Shown in pieces: positions 10,985 through 21,872 of a stretch of 64,000 nucleotides of DNA; the stretch's first letter is position 1, and every line of letters starts with the position of its first letter. Below the pieces are notes generated by a model. That model made no database searches. It had not been told where the DNA came from and was given only the letters and a program-made list of their open reading frames with translations. The position numbers and the translations under genes were made by a program. The DNA comes from Marisa cornuarietis (taxonomy: Eukaryota > Mollusca > Gastropoda > Architaenioglossa > Ampullariidae). The stretch covers positions 2,604,001 through 2,668,000 of the forward strand of contig SMMW01000535.1 in the NCBI GenBank assembly GCA_004794655.1. The letters run 5' to 3'.

Positions 10985-11868
10985 TATCATCGGTGTTGTT
11001 TAATATCTTGCTTGGAGAACATCATGCTCGAAGCTCTTCAAGGCCATCATACTTCCATTTCATTTGGTGAAAGACCAATCTGCAGCCTACGCTTTGCAGA
11101 TGACATAGATCTGTTAGCAGGTACTAACAAAGAACTGCAAGACCTCACCAACAGACCGACAGACAGCTCAATTGCATATGGAATGGAGACCAGCACTGAA
11201 AAGAGCAAAGTTATGATCAATGGCAGTGGCAAAGAAGAGATCTATATGAACGGGATACAGCTTGAAGAGGTAAGCAGCTTCACATACTTGGGAGCCACCC
11301 TCTCGAAGGACGGCAACTTCACGCCAGATATCCGCATCAGGATCGCGACAGCAACAGTTATGATCTGGTATAGCCATGAGATAAGGTTCACTACTAAGTA
11401 CAAGCTGCACAAATCCCTGGTAGTGCCGATCCTGCTCTACGGATGCGACACGTGGACTCTGCTCGCCGAAACGGAAATGAGAATCCAGGCATTCGAGAAC
11501 AAGTGCCTGAGGAGGCTGTTCCGGATCTGATACAAAGAACATAAAACGAACGACTTTGTAAAAAACAAGATTGCCACACTCGTAGGACACCAGGAACCTC
11601 TACTATCAACAGTCAAGTTACGTAAGCTGATCTTTGGCCATGTGCCCCGGCACGACACCTTGTCAAAGACTGTCCTTCACGGCACATTGAAGGGTGGACG
11701 CCGCCGCAGTGGCCATAGGAAGAACTTGCTTACTACTGGACCGATCATCCTGTATGGGACCTGCTCACTACCGCCAAAAATAGGAAAGAGTGGCAGCCCC
11801 TATCAGCTGCAGCGTCTATCCATGTGCTTCCCCCAACGACAGGTGCCGGTCAAGAGACGACTAACTGA
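10985..11868 (+). pseudogene. RTE-type LINE, 5'-truncated reverse transcriptase
   Basis: The retrotransposon RT, which would copy LINE RNA at a nicked target. Sequence starts within the RT palm (SVLFNIL), keeps the catalytic box LRFADDIDLLAGT, then the thumb motifs STEKSKVM and FTYLGATLSKDG and the C-terminal LLYGCDTWTLL and LRRLFRI. A TGA stop at 11528-11530 interrupts an otherwise continuing frame (YKEHKTNDFV follows in the same frame). A further frameshift near 11735 moves the reading to WTDHPVWDLLTTAKNRKEW, and the ORF ends at TGA 11866-11868. Endonuclease and the first part of RT are missing. It abuts gypsy gag fragment A at 10984. Confidence 0.85.
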
Positions 11869-12547
11869 CTGGCAGGGGGCGGGGCCAACAGCCTCACTTG
11901 CCTACTGCTGGCGGTCCCATCGACCAGGTACAGCGGCAGCGTTCCTGTACCAATATCCAATATCCAATATCCTGGAGCAGCTTATGCACCAGGCGCGAGA
12001 GAAGCATGGACCCCAATTCCTGCAGGACGCGCAGATGCAACCATTATTGCATTGCTCTTTTCCTTGTCTAGCGATGCGGGAAAGACTTGTGTTTGTTATT
12101 GTGAGATTATGCAAGCAGCCCCCATCTACCCTGTTACATTTATAAGCTGTCAGAGTTACATTTTTGACTATATATGCAAGAACATAAATAACAGGTTTCC
12201 AAAAAATGAAGGTACTATTGCTTTTGGATTTTCAGAGTGCTGCATGCACCCCATCTCCTTTCTGTCTGTTTCTGTCAGGAGACCTAAAGATCCTCACAGA
12301 ATTTTTTTTTTTTTGGAAGAGTAGGTTTGGGCAATACAGTTAACTGTCCATTGATTAATAAAGCAGCATGTTTAGAATAGTGAATGTGGCAGCGAAACTT
12401 TGAAGCAAAATGTCTATCCTAAAGATTTTGCAAAAATACAGCACAAATTTTTGTTGGAATATCACAATGATACATGTCCAAATTTTCTGTGATTTGTCAT
12501 ACTGTACAGGTTGTACTTTAAGCCATTTAGGTTTCATAAAAAAGATC
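11869..12547. other. LINE 3' region and unassigned AT-rich DNA
   Basis: The first 150-200 bp is GC-rich and probably LINE 3' UTR; AATATCC is tandemly repeated near 11953-11974. From about 12100 the sequence is AT-rich without recognisable features apart from an oligo-T run at 12302-12314. Confidence 0.4.
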
Positions 12548-12790
12548 GCAAAGCTACGTATGAGCTGTGGAGATTCAAAGTGTACTGCGTGCTGGCAGAC
12601 GTGGCCTATGACCGCTATGCAGTGCTGGAGGCAGTGCGGCGGTGACTGCGAGGTGAGGCTGCGAGAGTGACTATGCGTCTTGGCGCTACTGCCACAGTGG
12701 ACAGCCTCATAGCGAAATTCGACTCGCTATATGCGTTTGTGAGGGATGGCGAAGACTTGCTGGCAGATTTTTACGCCGCCAAACAGCAGA
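12548..12790 (+). pseudogene. Ty3/gypsy gag fragment B
   Basis: Reads YELWRFKVYCVLADVAYDRY, then VLEAVRR, a TGA stop, LRGEAARVTMRLGATATVD and LIAKFDSLYAFVRDGEDLL, ending FYAAKQQ. This matches capsid-like gag of molluscan-type gypsy elements in order. It is interrupted after AAACAGCAGA (12781-12790) by an RTE LINE end and resumes at 13010 with KQQKGEDVATW. One in-frame stop makes it non-functional. Confidence 0.7.
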
Positions 12791-13009
12791 CAGCAGACCT
12801 CTCCAGAATCGCCCTACGATTGACTCCAGACTGCCGAAGAAAACGAGGCCACCCAAAGGAAACTTGGAGAAGAACAGTGGAAAGGGAGATGAAAGGAAAG
12901 GGCTGGACATGGGGTCGCCTGGAGCAAGTTTCAGCCGATCGACATCAGTGGCGGGCTCTGGTTGAGGCCTTATGTGCAACTAGCACGAAGAGGATTGATT
13001 GATTGATTG
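12791..13009 (+). mobile_element. 5'-truncated RTE LINE, C-terminus and tail, with 10-bp target duplication
   Basis: Encodes only the last part of an RTE RT ORF: RKRGHPKETWRRTVEREMKG, then WGRLEQVSADRHQWRALVEA, ending at a TGA followed by a (GATT)n tail at 12992-13009. The gypsy gag target AAACAGCAGA occurs directly before (12781-12790) and after (13010-13019) the fragment, so this is a clean retroposition event with its target-site duplication. Family resemblance is to the element at 58447-59280. Confidence 0.85.
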
Positions 13010-13303
13010 AAACAGCAGAAGGGGGAAGATGTTGCCACTTGGAGCAGCCGGCTCGAAGACGTGGACCACCCAGGCCGTGATAGAACGCTGAGCCTCTGTC
13101 AAGACCCGATTATACTGGGCAGGGATGTCAGCTGATGTGGACAATTATATCAGGACGTGCCCGAGGTGTATTCGAAGAAAGGCGCCGGCTGACAGTCGTG
13201 CGCCGCTGGTAAACGTCGTTACGACTCAGCCTCTGGAGTTAGCGTGTGTTGATTTCCTGACCCTAAAGACATTTAAGGGGGGTGTTACAGTATTCCTGGT
13301 TTC
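13010..13303 (+). pseudogene. Ty3/gypsy gag-integrase deletion fusion
   Basis: The gag frame KQQKGEDVATWSSRLEDV runs at about 13063 straight into an integrase zinc-finger frame DHPGRDRTLSLCQD. Protease, RT and RNase H are therefore gone by an internal deletion. A small frameshift follows, then YWAGMSADVDNYIRTCPRC and IRRK, giving the CxxC half of the H2C2 finger. PLELACVDFLTLKTFKGG is the start of the integrase catalytic core with its first aspartate. The frame stops at 13305-13307 and the rest of the core is missing. Confidence 0.8.
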
Positions 13304-14463
13304 GTAGCCCGATCGTGAATACTGGCTCTTGGGAACTTGACACGTGGGCAATAGTTAGTCTCAAGCTACCCACGCCAACATAAACTTGCAAGGGAACCAT
13401 TCACTTCGATCTGTCAGCTTCATTGCTTGGCTCACGAGCCCCCACGCCTCCTGTTACCCGAACACAAGACTCAACGACGTGTGATTTAACCTATGATAAA
13501 AAAGAAAGATTTATTTACCACAAAACATCTAAACAATGCATACAATCAAATGGACTCGTCTAGGGTGGGTGGGGTCCCAGTATTATCTGTGCTAAAACGT
13601 ACTTCCGGTGCTACAGTGCTGTTCTCTCTCTAAACTACCATTCGCTCTTGCAAGCGCACCAACTTGGCTCTGTTACAGCTGTTTGTTGTGAGTCCACCCT
13701 GGTGGTTAGGTGGTGACCAATACTCCTGCCGACTGTCTCGACACACTGATGACTTTCCTCGAAGTATTTTCTGACAGTCCGTCGTCCTCCTCGCTCTATC
13801 TGGCAACCACGTCAGAGAGCGACGACTTCTCTTCGGCGACACAGATTCGAGCTCTATCCCAATCCAGGACACGTGGTTTCTTCGACGACTGTAATGCCAC
13901 CTGCAGCCGCCGAACGAACACCACCAATAGACGTACTTTTCCCTTGAGAACGAAGACTTCCGGCGGCCTTAACGTCGAACGTCTACCTCACACAGGTAGT
14001 GCAAGTCCTGGTCACGTAGCCCTTTGATTTCCACGGCGACAGCAGGCAGTCCTGACAGTCCGTCGTCACTGACTTGCCCTTTGCCTCAAGGTTCTCTAAC
14101 CCAACGTCTTTCCTCCCAAGTCTTGCCCTCGTGGCTTAAGACTCAGTCTCGAGGTAAAAGTGAAGCTGGGGTTAGGAAGCTGAAGTCGCTTCGGCTGCTG
14201 GCTGTTTGCTCCGTCCACACTGACGTCTTGTTGAGAAGTGTCTGCTCTGTTCTCGTCTCCCTACTTCACTCTCCACATTCGTACAGATACATACAACGAG
14301 GGATGCCATTGATCACTCACTCATCATCCAATCAACAAGTAGCCAATAACGACAAGAGGAAATCCGCTCCTATTGGCCCTCGGCCCCGCCTTCAAACTGC
14401 TTTCAACACCACACTGTTTAGATCTTCTCAACAGACTTTGAACCAGTTTTGCCGCATATGTTA
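13304..14463. repeat. Unclassified repeat, about 1.1 kb
   Basis: GC-richer than its surroundings. The part 13880-14320 is clearly related to 1560-1955. A minus-strand AATAAA lies in TTATTTACC at about 13510-13518, compatible with a minus-strand transcript end. Open frames of 105 and 146 codons (plus) and 80 codons (minus) resemble nothing known. It may be a long terminal repeat or a non-autonomous element abutting the gypsy integrase; I cannot decide. Confidence 0.4.
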
Positions 14464-15371
14464 AGAAATGTGTAGTGTTTTCTGAATTTTATAATTTATT
14501 TATTAGCACTCGGCAACCTCGAGTTTAAATGAGTAAGAAAAGCATCAGCACAGTCTAGTGTCGCTGTTGTGTGTTGACGCATTATGAGTTTAGCTGCTAT
14601 TAATTTTGTATTGTTTGTATGGAAACCTAGAGCAGTAAATACTTTGGGTTTGTGAACGTGTGCTATGTCCTCGATGAAAGTATTTGCAGAAGGGGTGAGG
14701 CGCGTATTATGTATTGTGTCCTTGATAACCCGAAGGAAAGCGATGTTCTATAAAATCATTTGCAAATTGTGTCTTCACTTTGTCTGTCACCATATAGTAT
14801 GCATGGAGAACACAAAGAAAAAAGGCAACAAAATCTCCTGAGGCTTAGCCTTCATAATGTGCCCGGTTCATGCTGATGAAGATAAGCTAGTATTTTCCCC
14901 GTTTAACACGATCACAAGCAGTTACTTGTTTTATGTAAGTACGTACCTAAGTGTGTGTGTGTGTGTGTGTGTGTGACCGACTAATGCTTCACAAACCTTT
15001 CTATTCCCCACATTCTTCATGCAAACAATTGTCTCAATAATGTCTTTTCTTATTGACGATAGCTGTATAAATCAGTTGTATATTCTGATTTGATACATAC
15101 CTTTGATATTTGCGCAGAGACAGGTGCTAGAGAGAGATCTGCTCGAGAACCCGCCATAAAACTTTGGTGAAATTTCGGTAAATTGGATCAGCGCGTTTGA
15201 GTGACTTTATTGTTGAAAAATTTGAACTGAGCCATGTAGGGGGCTGCATGTAAAGATGGTGAATCCCATAGCCTGTTATCCGTGGGGGAGAGGGCAGTGA
15301 ACGTATCGTTTTTCCGTGATAGGCCATGGTATGTGGAAAGCGGCTCTAATCCTCTCGTTCAAACGTCTTTA
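14464..15371. other. Non-coding, one (GT)n run
   Basis: A GT dinucleotide run lies at about 14951-14975. No gene, tail or paralogue was recognised in the rest. Confidence 0.5.
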
Positions 15372-15460
15372 ACTTACTGATAAATCAGGTAACACTGAAC
15401 AGCTGCTAGATGGACAGGGAGAGTTTTCCACAAGCCTTGGTAGGTCTTGAACACAGTCAA
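15372..15460. repeat. Short interspersed repeat with TGATAAATCAGGTA motif
   Basis: TGATAAATCAGGTA, then GCTGCTAGATGGACAGGGAG. Better copies are at 17005-17115 and 35545-35660, which continue with TTCCGAGCTAGC. Class unknown; probably SINE-derived. Confidence 0.45.
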
Positions 15461-16740
15461 GAGAAATAATTAAAGTAAGTAAATCGCGTACCCTTGTCAA
15501 GTGCATAAAATATATGAAAACATTTTTATTATTTTTAAAGCAAACTTTTTATTTATTTGGTTGATAAAGTACTGTAAACGATGATTTTGTGACTACCTAA
15601 TTCCATAACATTTTTTTTAAATGTTAAACGTTTTCACAAATCTTTTTTCTGTGCTTTGGCTAATCACTATCCGTGGAACAAAGTTACAACATTGTTCTAG
15701 ATCTTATTGTCCCAGCGTTACTTTCCTTCCCTTTTCATGTCTGATGAAAACTATTAAATGAACATCCTTACTTTGTATTTTTTTCAGGAATGTACTAAAG
15801 CTTTCTGAATCTTTTGAGCTACTGGGCTCTGGTTGATACGTGGTTGATAAATGGAAAGACCTTGTTTTATATCTATATAGCTTGTTTCAGATATCACTAG
15901 GCTGGAGCATTCACTAAACGGAGTGAAAATCAATTTGCGTTTATGAAAGGGACAATGACAGCAGATCTCCAGCAACTATCTCTATGGTTTTTTAGCATAG
16001 TTATCTTTTACACTCTTTCCAAACACTATCCATTGTTACCTAAACATTTAACTGCCTTTATAAAATCGAGATAAAAGAAATAACTTTCTGTAAACAAGTA
16101 AATACTAGATGCAAAGTCCAAGACAGAAAGCCGTTCATAACTGGTGTGTACTTACCTACATTTCCAAAAAAAAATCCTGCTAAAATCTTCCTGCTTGCAA
16201 ACGTCTTTTATCACAGACGGATATCTCCAGTTAAAGAGAAGAATGGCTGGAAAAGTAAAGATGGCCACAAAGCAGCGTGAGGAAAGTGCCCAGCTGGTAC
16301 GTGAAGGGTCGGAGAAAATTGGGGATACGTTGGCGAAAAACGGAGGATATAGAGTCAAGAGCATATAAACATGGGATTGCGAGCCTTTATATAAAGCCCG
16401 CATATAAAATGAAGCCAACCGTCCACTAACCGTAGGTGGCCTTATTGTTGTTTGGAAACCAGCTTTGAAAGTACAGCCTCTTGATCTTCGCGAAGAAGCA
16501 AACCTTGGGTTTATTTTTCTGTTCAGTACAAAGCTTTTGCTTTATTCTCGAAAGCTGTACCCTTTAGTAGTCCCTGAGCAGCTTGATCTTTTCACTCTTC
16601 CCCTTTTTAGCCGAAACGTTATCGGTAGAATCACTTTAAAGATATTTTTAGCACAGTCATGCAAGTGTACGAAGACACCTCGTCTGCAGTTTCTCGCAAG
16701 AGTGAGAAAGAGAGACATAAATGAAGACTCCAACGTTATA

Positions 16741-16822
16741 TATATATATATATATGAGACTGCGTGAGTGCGTACATGTCTCTGTGTGTGTGTGTGTGTG
16801 AGTGAGAGAGAGAGAGAGAGAG
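16741..16822. repeat. Compound (AT)n, (GT)n, (AG)n microsatellite
   Basis: TA repeats at about 16739-16755, GT repeats at about 16783-16800 and AG repeats at about 16803-16822 lie within 85 bp. Confidence 0.9.
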
Positions 16823-17004
16823 ATGGCCATCTGGCGCTGAGAAGCACGTCGTGATTCATTTCATAGCTAATAATTAAGGACTAAGTTTTTATTTGTGACA
16901 AAAGGACGTCAAAAAGTGTTTTGGGCTTCACGCATTGTATGGGGCAAAACTACAGGGTCTTATAGTTTTAAAGTCGTAGGGTCGGTGAACGAAGCCCCCC
17001 CCCC

Positions 17005-17115
17005 AATCCTTCCCTGATAAATCAGGTACCCACTTCTGCAAGTGCTAGATGGGCAGGTGTAGTTTTTCAAGTTCCGAGCTAGCAACTACGGAACGTCACT
17101 GGAAGATCATAACTG
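17005..17115. repeat. TGATAAATCAGGTACCCAC interspersed repeat
   Basis: Second copy of the repeat at 15372-15460, here ending TTCCGAGCTAGCAAC...GAAGATC. Its paralogue in duplication II is at 35545-35660. Confidence 0.55.
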
Positions 17116-17188
17116 GCAAGACATAAGCCCTTTGAGTCTATGAGGTGTCATCGATGTTACCGTCCTGTTGTAAATTGCATCCCATTTT

Positions 17189-17243
17189 GCCGTCATATAG
17201 TCTTAGTTGCTGGCACGGCGTAAAACAACCATCCAACCATCCC
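17189..17243 (+). mobile_element. Tail-only retroposon insertion, about 55 bp
   Basis: TCATATAGTCTTAGTTGCTG, then GCACGGCGTAAAACAACC, with an ATCC/AACC-type tail. This is the 3' end shared by the SINE family and the LINE at 22650-27953. The paralogous site at about 37145-37160 (CCCATTTG, then ATGTATCGGATGAG) lacks it, so it is a very severely 5'-truncated insertion. Confidence 0.65.
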
Positions 17244-17637
17244 GTTTTTCTACTCATGTCTCATATGAGCACTTTTGCTGGAGAGAAGTTAAGGGCTGAA
17301 AACACGCGAAGACTGCCATAGAGATTTTATACAGGTGGCACTAAATAGAAAAATTCAAGTAGCTTGCGTAATTGAAATCTGAAACTACTTTTGCGTGGTG
17401 ACGTCACGCTTTTGTAGGAGTTCAGGCATCAAAGGTCAGAGGGTCATTAGTTCGAATTTTACCCGCCTGTCCTCGTTAAATCAGAGAAAATTTACGAAGT
17501 AGTATTTCACTTTTTACAAATATTATTTGTGAATTTTTTTAATGTGTCATTAGCTTACGTGTGAAAGGCGAATGTGTGACAGCAGCATATAAATCCTGTC
17601 TTTGTACGGTTTAAACCATTTCTTCGTTTCGCTGCGT

Positions 17638-17639
<2 letters not shown>

Positions 17640-17680
<41 letters not shown>
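17640..17680. repeat. (GT)n microsatellite
   Basis: About 20 GT units. The paralogous position in duplication II carries a longer run at 39810-39861, so the repeat predates the duplication. Confidence 0.95.
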
Positions 17681-17682
<2 letters not shown>

Positions 17683-18919
17683 GGGGATGTGCGTGCATAA
17701 AGAAAGAGTAGAATTTTGCAATTACAATTGCAATTGTTTGGTCGCCTTCCATTCCATCAGCCAGTAGTGTGCCGGGTACAGTCTCTCGTTGGCAAGCGGT
17801 AGTGGCGTACAGGACTGCATTTCCATTGTGTACAGTACGGTATTCATCCTCTGATGAAATACCTGTACATACTGTATTTTATTTCGATTTAATATTCTTT
17901 GAATATGTTTGAATTATTTTATATATATTCTTTTTATTGTTAGATATTTTTGGGGGCAAAAATAATTATAATCATAAATATTGTATAAATTTAATTTGAA
18001 AAGGTGGTGCTCTAGTGGTTTTTAAAGCTGCAGCAACTTCTCACCGGTAGCTAACATTTTGTTTATTCATTTTTATGTCAATGGGGAGGCAAGGGGCTAC
18101 CTGAGACTACTACATGCACACACCGCTGACGCTGCTTCAGACTTCTTACGTAGGCTAACCAGAGCCCGGCACATTGAATTAAAAATCTTCGTGTTGAAAA
18201 GCTTTCATAAATTGCTTATTTTCTTAAACCGCAGTTGCGGCTGAAGTTTCAAAAAGCTTTAGATGCTGTGCTATTTACATTCAACACTTGTTTCTGGCAC
18301 CCTTTGTTCATTATTTTCAAAAAAGGACCGCCCCTTCCTTAGAGCGGAAAGCTGACACAAACTTACGATACGCATTTAGAGGTAGAGGTACATTCCCCAT
18401 CTATCATATAAAGCCCTCTCTAACAAACTTACCGTTTCATGGCACTATTTGAGATATGTGATACGTAGGCGGTTGTCGAGCCACCACTGTATGTCCTGTA
18501 GAAATAATGTTAGTGATTAGATAGCTATATAACTGCAATTGGCAAATGCTCTATAGTTTTGTAAGCGCTAAAAAGAAAAAAAATGTATTGCACAACTTCC
18601 ATCTATGCAATTGTGATTGTACAGAATCTGCTTCAAATGCTTTGCCGTCTTTCAGTCAGAAAAAAGCAGCAACTTGAGTGTGTTGTCCTACTGTCATCGC
18701 TCCCACCTATAGCGCTTTTCATGCAATGTTGAAATGTATTTGTCCGGACTGAGTGCTTGGCTGAAGCCCTTACCCCTACGCCCTGCTTTTGTGAGTAAAT
18801 TTATTGTCGAAATTCGTGTAATTTATCGTGTACATTTATTAAAAAAATATTAGACCAAATGGCTTTAAAGTTTCGTTTGAAAAGACGTTATGGAAAACTG
18901 AAGATGGTTATGTTTCTAT

Positions 18920-19420
18920 ACTCTATTCATTTGATAATTATTAAGGTCCCGCAAAGAATGTTTACACATCTGGTATATTCCTGTATATAACTTGTGAAAT
19001 ACATTAAAAGAAAGAAAGGGTACCTGATCTTGAGCTAAGCTGTGACGGCTCTAATGTTCTTTTCTCTAAAGCTCCTGACTCATTCTGTCATTTTAGTTTA
19101 TATTTTATTTTTATTCACTCATGAGTCAGCTTTCAGATGGATTATTTCTAAAGTTCCTTTTGCTTTAAGCACATGGCCTGCAACTATATTTTTTTGCTAC
19201 TACGACGTTTTGGCACGCGTACCCATGTCGTCTTTTACTCGAAATGTTTTACTTTAATACATTAAATGGTGACCATTTTGACTGTTTGGTAAGGCAAACG
19301 GCTATGAATACAAAAATTGCCAGCTCGATTTCTTTCGGATACTTTTTTATTCATCTTTGTTACTCGAATTTTGATTCTAATTGTTCTTGTTATGGATGTG
19401 TGTGTTTCGTTTCGTTTCGC
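18920..19420 (+). repeat. Mosaic block A, copy 0
   Basis: Starts ATTCATTTGATAATTATTAA, contains GGTATATTCCTGTATATAAC and TGATCTTGAGCTAAGCTG, and continues to the GCACATGGCCTGCAAC and ACGACGTTTTGGCACGC segment. Related copies are at 19425-19610, 28175-29165 and 32215-32762. Confidence 0.75.
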
Positions 19421-19424
19421 CCTC

Positions 19425-19608
19425 TCTCTCCCTTGTAAGTGCTAGTACTCTTGTCATTATTAGTGTTTCATCGATTCATTTGATATTCAAGGTCCCGCAG
19501 AAAATTTATACACATTTGGTATATTTCTGTATATAACTTGTAAAATACACTAAAAAAGGATAACTGATCTTGAGACGGCCCTTGCGTTCTCTTTCTGTGA
19601 AGCTCCGA

Positions 19609-19610
<2 letters not shown>
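19425..19610 (+). repeat. Mosaic block A, copy 1 (young duplicate of 32222-32410)
   Basis: From CTCTCTCCCTTGTAAGTGCT to GAAGCTCCGAATGTGTG this is almost identical to 32222-32413, with only a few differences over about 185 bp. It is far more similar than the other A copies, so it was copied or gene-converted recently. Confidence 0.85.

Positions 19611-19680
<70 letters not shown>
19611..19680. repeat. (GT)n microsatellite, about 70 bp
   Basis: About 35 uninterrupted GT units. The run at 32410-32453 occupies the same position in the sister block A copy. Confidence 0.97.
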
Positions 19681-19684
<4 letters not shown>

Positions 19685-19925
19685 GACCGGTAAATCTACC
19701 GCACGGCACACGCTCAACACACTTTGGGCAGATAATGCTTAGCGAGTAGCCATAGGAAGTTGATACCTTTATTAAGGCCACCCGTACATACCTGTGCAAC
19801 AACCGCCTATAGCCGAGCAAAACGTTAGGCAAACATTCCGCAAAGTCCGCAGTCGTGTTGCTGGTTGAGATGGTGATCCGCTGTAATGTTTGTAGAAGCT
19901 TGTTATGATGAGTTTTGTTCCAAAA
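19685..19925 (+). repeat. Mosaic block B, copy 0
   Basis: Contains ACCGCACGGCACACGCTC, GCAGATAATGCTTAG, GATACCTTTATTA and GATGGTGATCCGCTG. Related to 30370-31205 and, from GGCAAGC on, to 42600-43190. Confidence 0.7.
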
Positions 19926-21125
19926 TCTCAGAAGCCACCAAAATATTTCACCCGGTTTGTTATGTTAGATTTCAAGGGCGATTTGATAAGCTTGATGCCA
20001 TTTACAGTTACATAATCCCAGATCAGTTGGCTCTGTCAAGTAACAGAAGTGCCATCTAGTTTGAATTAAAAAGTTTTATCTGTTATGTCTGCCACAGCAG
20101 AGATGAACTCAGTACACTACTGGTATTTTGTTACCATCTTCAGATCTTGAGATACGAACATTAGGACGCAAAGAAGGCCCTCGTGATTCAGATATCGCGA
20201 ATGAACATGTATATGCTTCTGTCGTGATGGTTACAAGCAGTGGGAGGGCTTACCTCGTCCTGAGCATGGTTATCTATGTAACTGAAAAGCTTTTTAACAG
20301 TTCACTTACAACTCTCTTACAAGACACTGACAATATGTCCTATTCATAATAGATGGAACGCACCTGAACTACCTCTGAAGTATTTATAAAAATAATATTT
20401 GTAAAGCCTTTAAGCGTGTGAAAAATGAGAGTCGCTTTACATAATTTGATCCGTTGTCAAAATTATTTTTAAACCACGAGATGTAAGGTGATACATTATT
20501 TTGCAATGGGTGAATATGAGAACCTTTTTTTCACATAATCTCCCACCGCGTCAAACTGGACAAAAGAGAAATTGAAGTTTACTTCTTTCATTGTCGAAAG
20601 AATTTTCTGACTACAGCGTCAAAAAACGGGCTTATCCTAGTTTTGCCAGTAAGTGAAGGACGAATGCACAAAACGTAAAGGTTTTAAGTACCAAGAACAA
20701 GTACATGGGAGTTCGTCGGGCTTGTTCAATGCAAAAATTGAATTTAAGTTTTACTGATCAGTAAGTCATTCTCCAGAGCAGCACGGGGAAGTCAAGGACA
20801 ACCGTCTTGTTTCCACAGTTACAAAGTGATCTCTAGACATCATGGATGTTGCTTTTTACCATTTGGGATGAAGTTATAAAAGCAGCAGCAAGGAGGTTGG
20901 GGTAAAGTAACACAAATCAGTGACCTGAGGCAACACACATAACTACAGTCTTGTGTCCGTTTTGAGGTGCGAAAAGTAAATAAAAGCCTGTTCCATTCGC
21001 TCCACGTTGTCTCTCATACTTTACTATATAGCTCTCTAACTCCTTAACACCTAAACAGATGCGCTGGTGGTGATCCCTGTGGACGAGAAAGCAGAGGTCT
21101 CAAAAACGAAGCAGTGAGTTCCGTT
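19926..21125. other. Non-coding, nothing recognised
   Basis: AT-rich. One open frame of 73 codons (20128-20349, plus) has no conserved partner and no recognisable motif. Confidence 0.5.
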
Positions 21126-21520
21126 AGGAGCGCCGCAAAGTGAAGCATAAAACGCTCTGCACGTGACCGACAGGGGAGGGAGTGAGGCAAGAGCCAGTAT
21201 GTTGTGAGCGAGAGAGCCAAATAAAAGAGTAAATGAATGAATGCTTCGGATCTTGTTTTAGAGAGAGAGAGAGAGAGAAACTGCGCTTCAATTCATGCGT
21301 GAGAAAGACTACATCAATTAAATATAGAAACTGAATAAATGGGGGGGGGGAGGGGGAAGGGTCGATAAATAAATGGTTTAGTGCTCCGCCCTTTCGCAAC
21401 AGCGCAGGCTTTACACTTTCTCTCTCACACACAGTAGATACTGGATAAGCGTACTAGATAAAGGGAAATAACTATCCCTAGAGCGGTAGATTGTTATGTC
21501 CCTTAATGTAGATTTATATA
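21126..21520 (+). repeat. Mosaic block C, copy 0
   Basis: Matches 32765-33380: GAGGCAAGAGCCAGTATG, GTTTAGTGCTCCGCCCTTTC, GCAGGCTTTACACT, CAGTAGATACTGGA and the ACTATCCCTAGAGC...GTCCCTTAATGTAGAT end. It includes a (GA)n run at 21259-21278 and a G10 run near 21341. The SINE at 32876-33050 is absent here. Confidence 0.75.
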
Positions 21521-21555
21521 AATACTTTGAGACACACACACACAAACTTGGATAC

Positions 21556-21800
21556 AGATTTTCAATATAGCATGGCCTACACGCTGACCTCACTCATTGT
21601 AGAACCTCTGTTATCATCACCTACAATAAAGCGTGCAGATTATTTGGATGACGACAGAACAGCACACAAATGATGGTCACAGTGGCTTGGAGCTGTTACA
21701 GTTTCTAACTTTAAGGAGAGTCGGTCACCAACGCTAAGCGACATCTGAATCAGGCCGCTATTACCCAAACGTTCAGACAGATGGGGAATCACTATGATTT
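21556..21800 (+). repeat. Mosaic block D, copy 0
   Basis: Matches 41685-41875: ATGGCCTACACGCTGACCTC, GCACACAAATGATGGTCA, GAGAGTCGGTCACCAACG, CAGGCCGCTATTACCC and GTTCAGACAG. Not coding. Confidence 0.75.
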
Positions 21801-21872
21801 TGAGAACTGTACCAACATTCAATTGAAGCCTGTAGCCCACTTACAAGCTGGTTAACCTTCGGTTTTCGTTTG

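Larger units (their letters stand above)
15545..18920 (+). repeat. Segmental duplication II, short copy
   Basis: Collinear with 33660-41275 on the same strand. Anchors: 15600-15850 with 33718-33990, 16150-16350 with 34240-34420, 16660-16740 with 34740-34810, 17090-17400 with 37080-37330, 17530-17640 with 39700-39810, 18000-18180 with 40240-40410, 18700-18900 with 41000-41270. The other copy is longer because of insertions at 34988-35112, 35658-37070 and about 37380-39690. Contains only short frames that are not conserved between copies. Confidence 0.85.

Noticed and set aside
14024..14464. 146-codon plus-strand ORF
   Set aside because: Lies in an unclassified repeat; the related sequence at 1560-1955 has no matching open frame.
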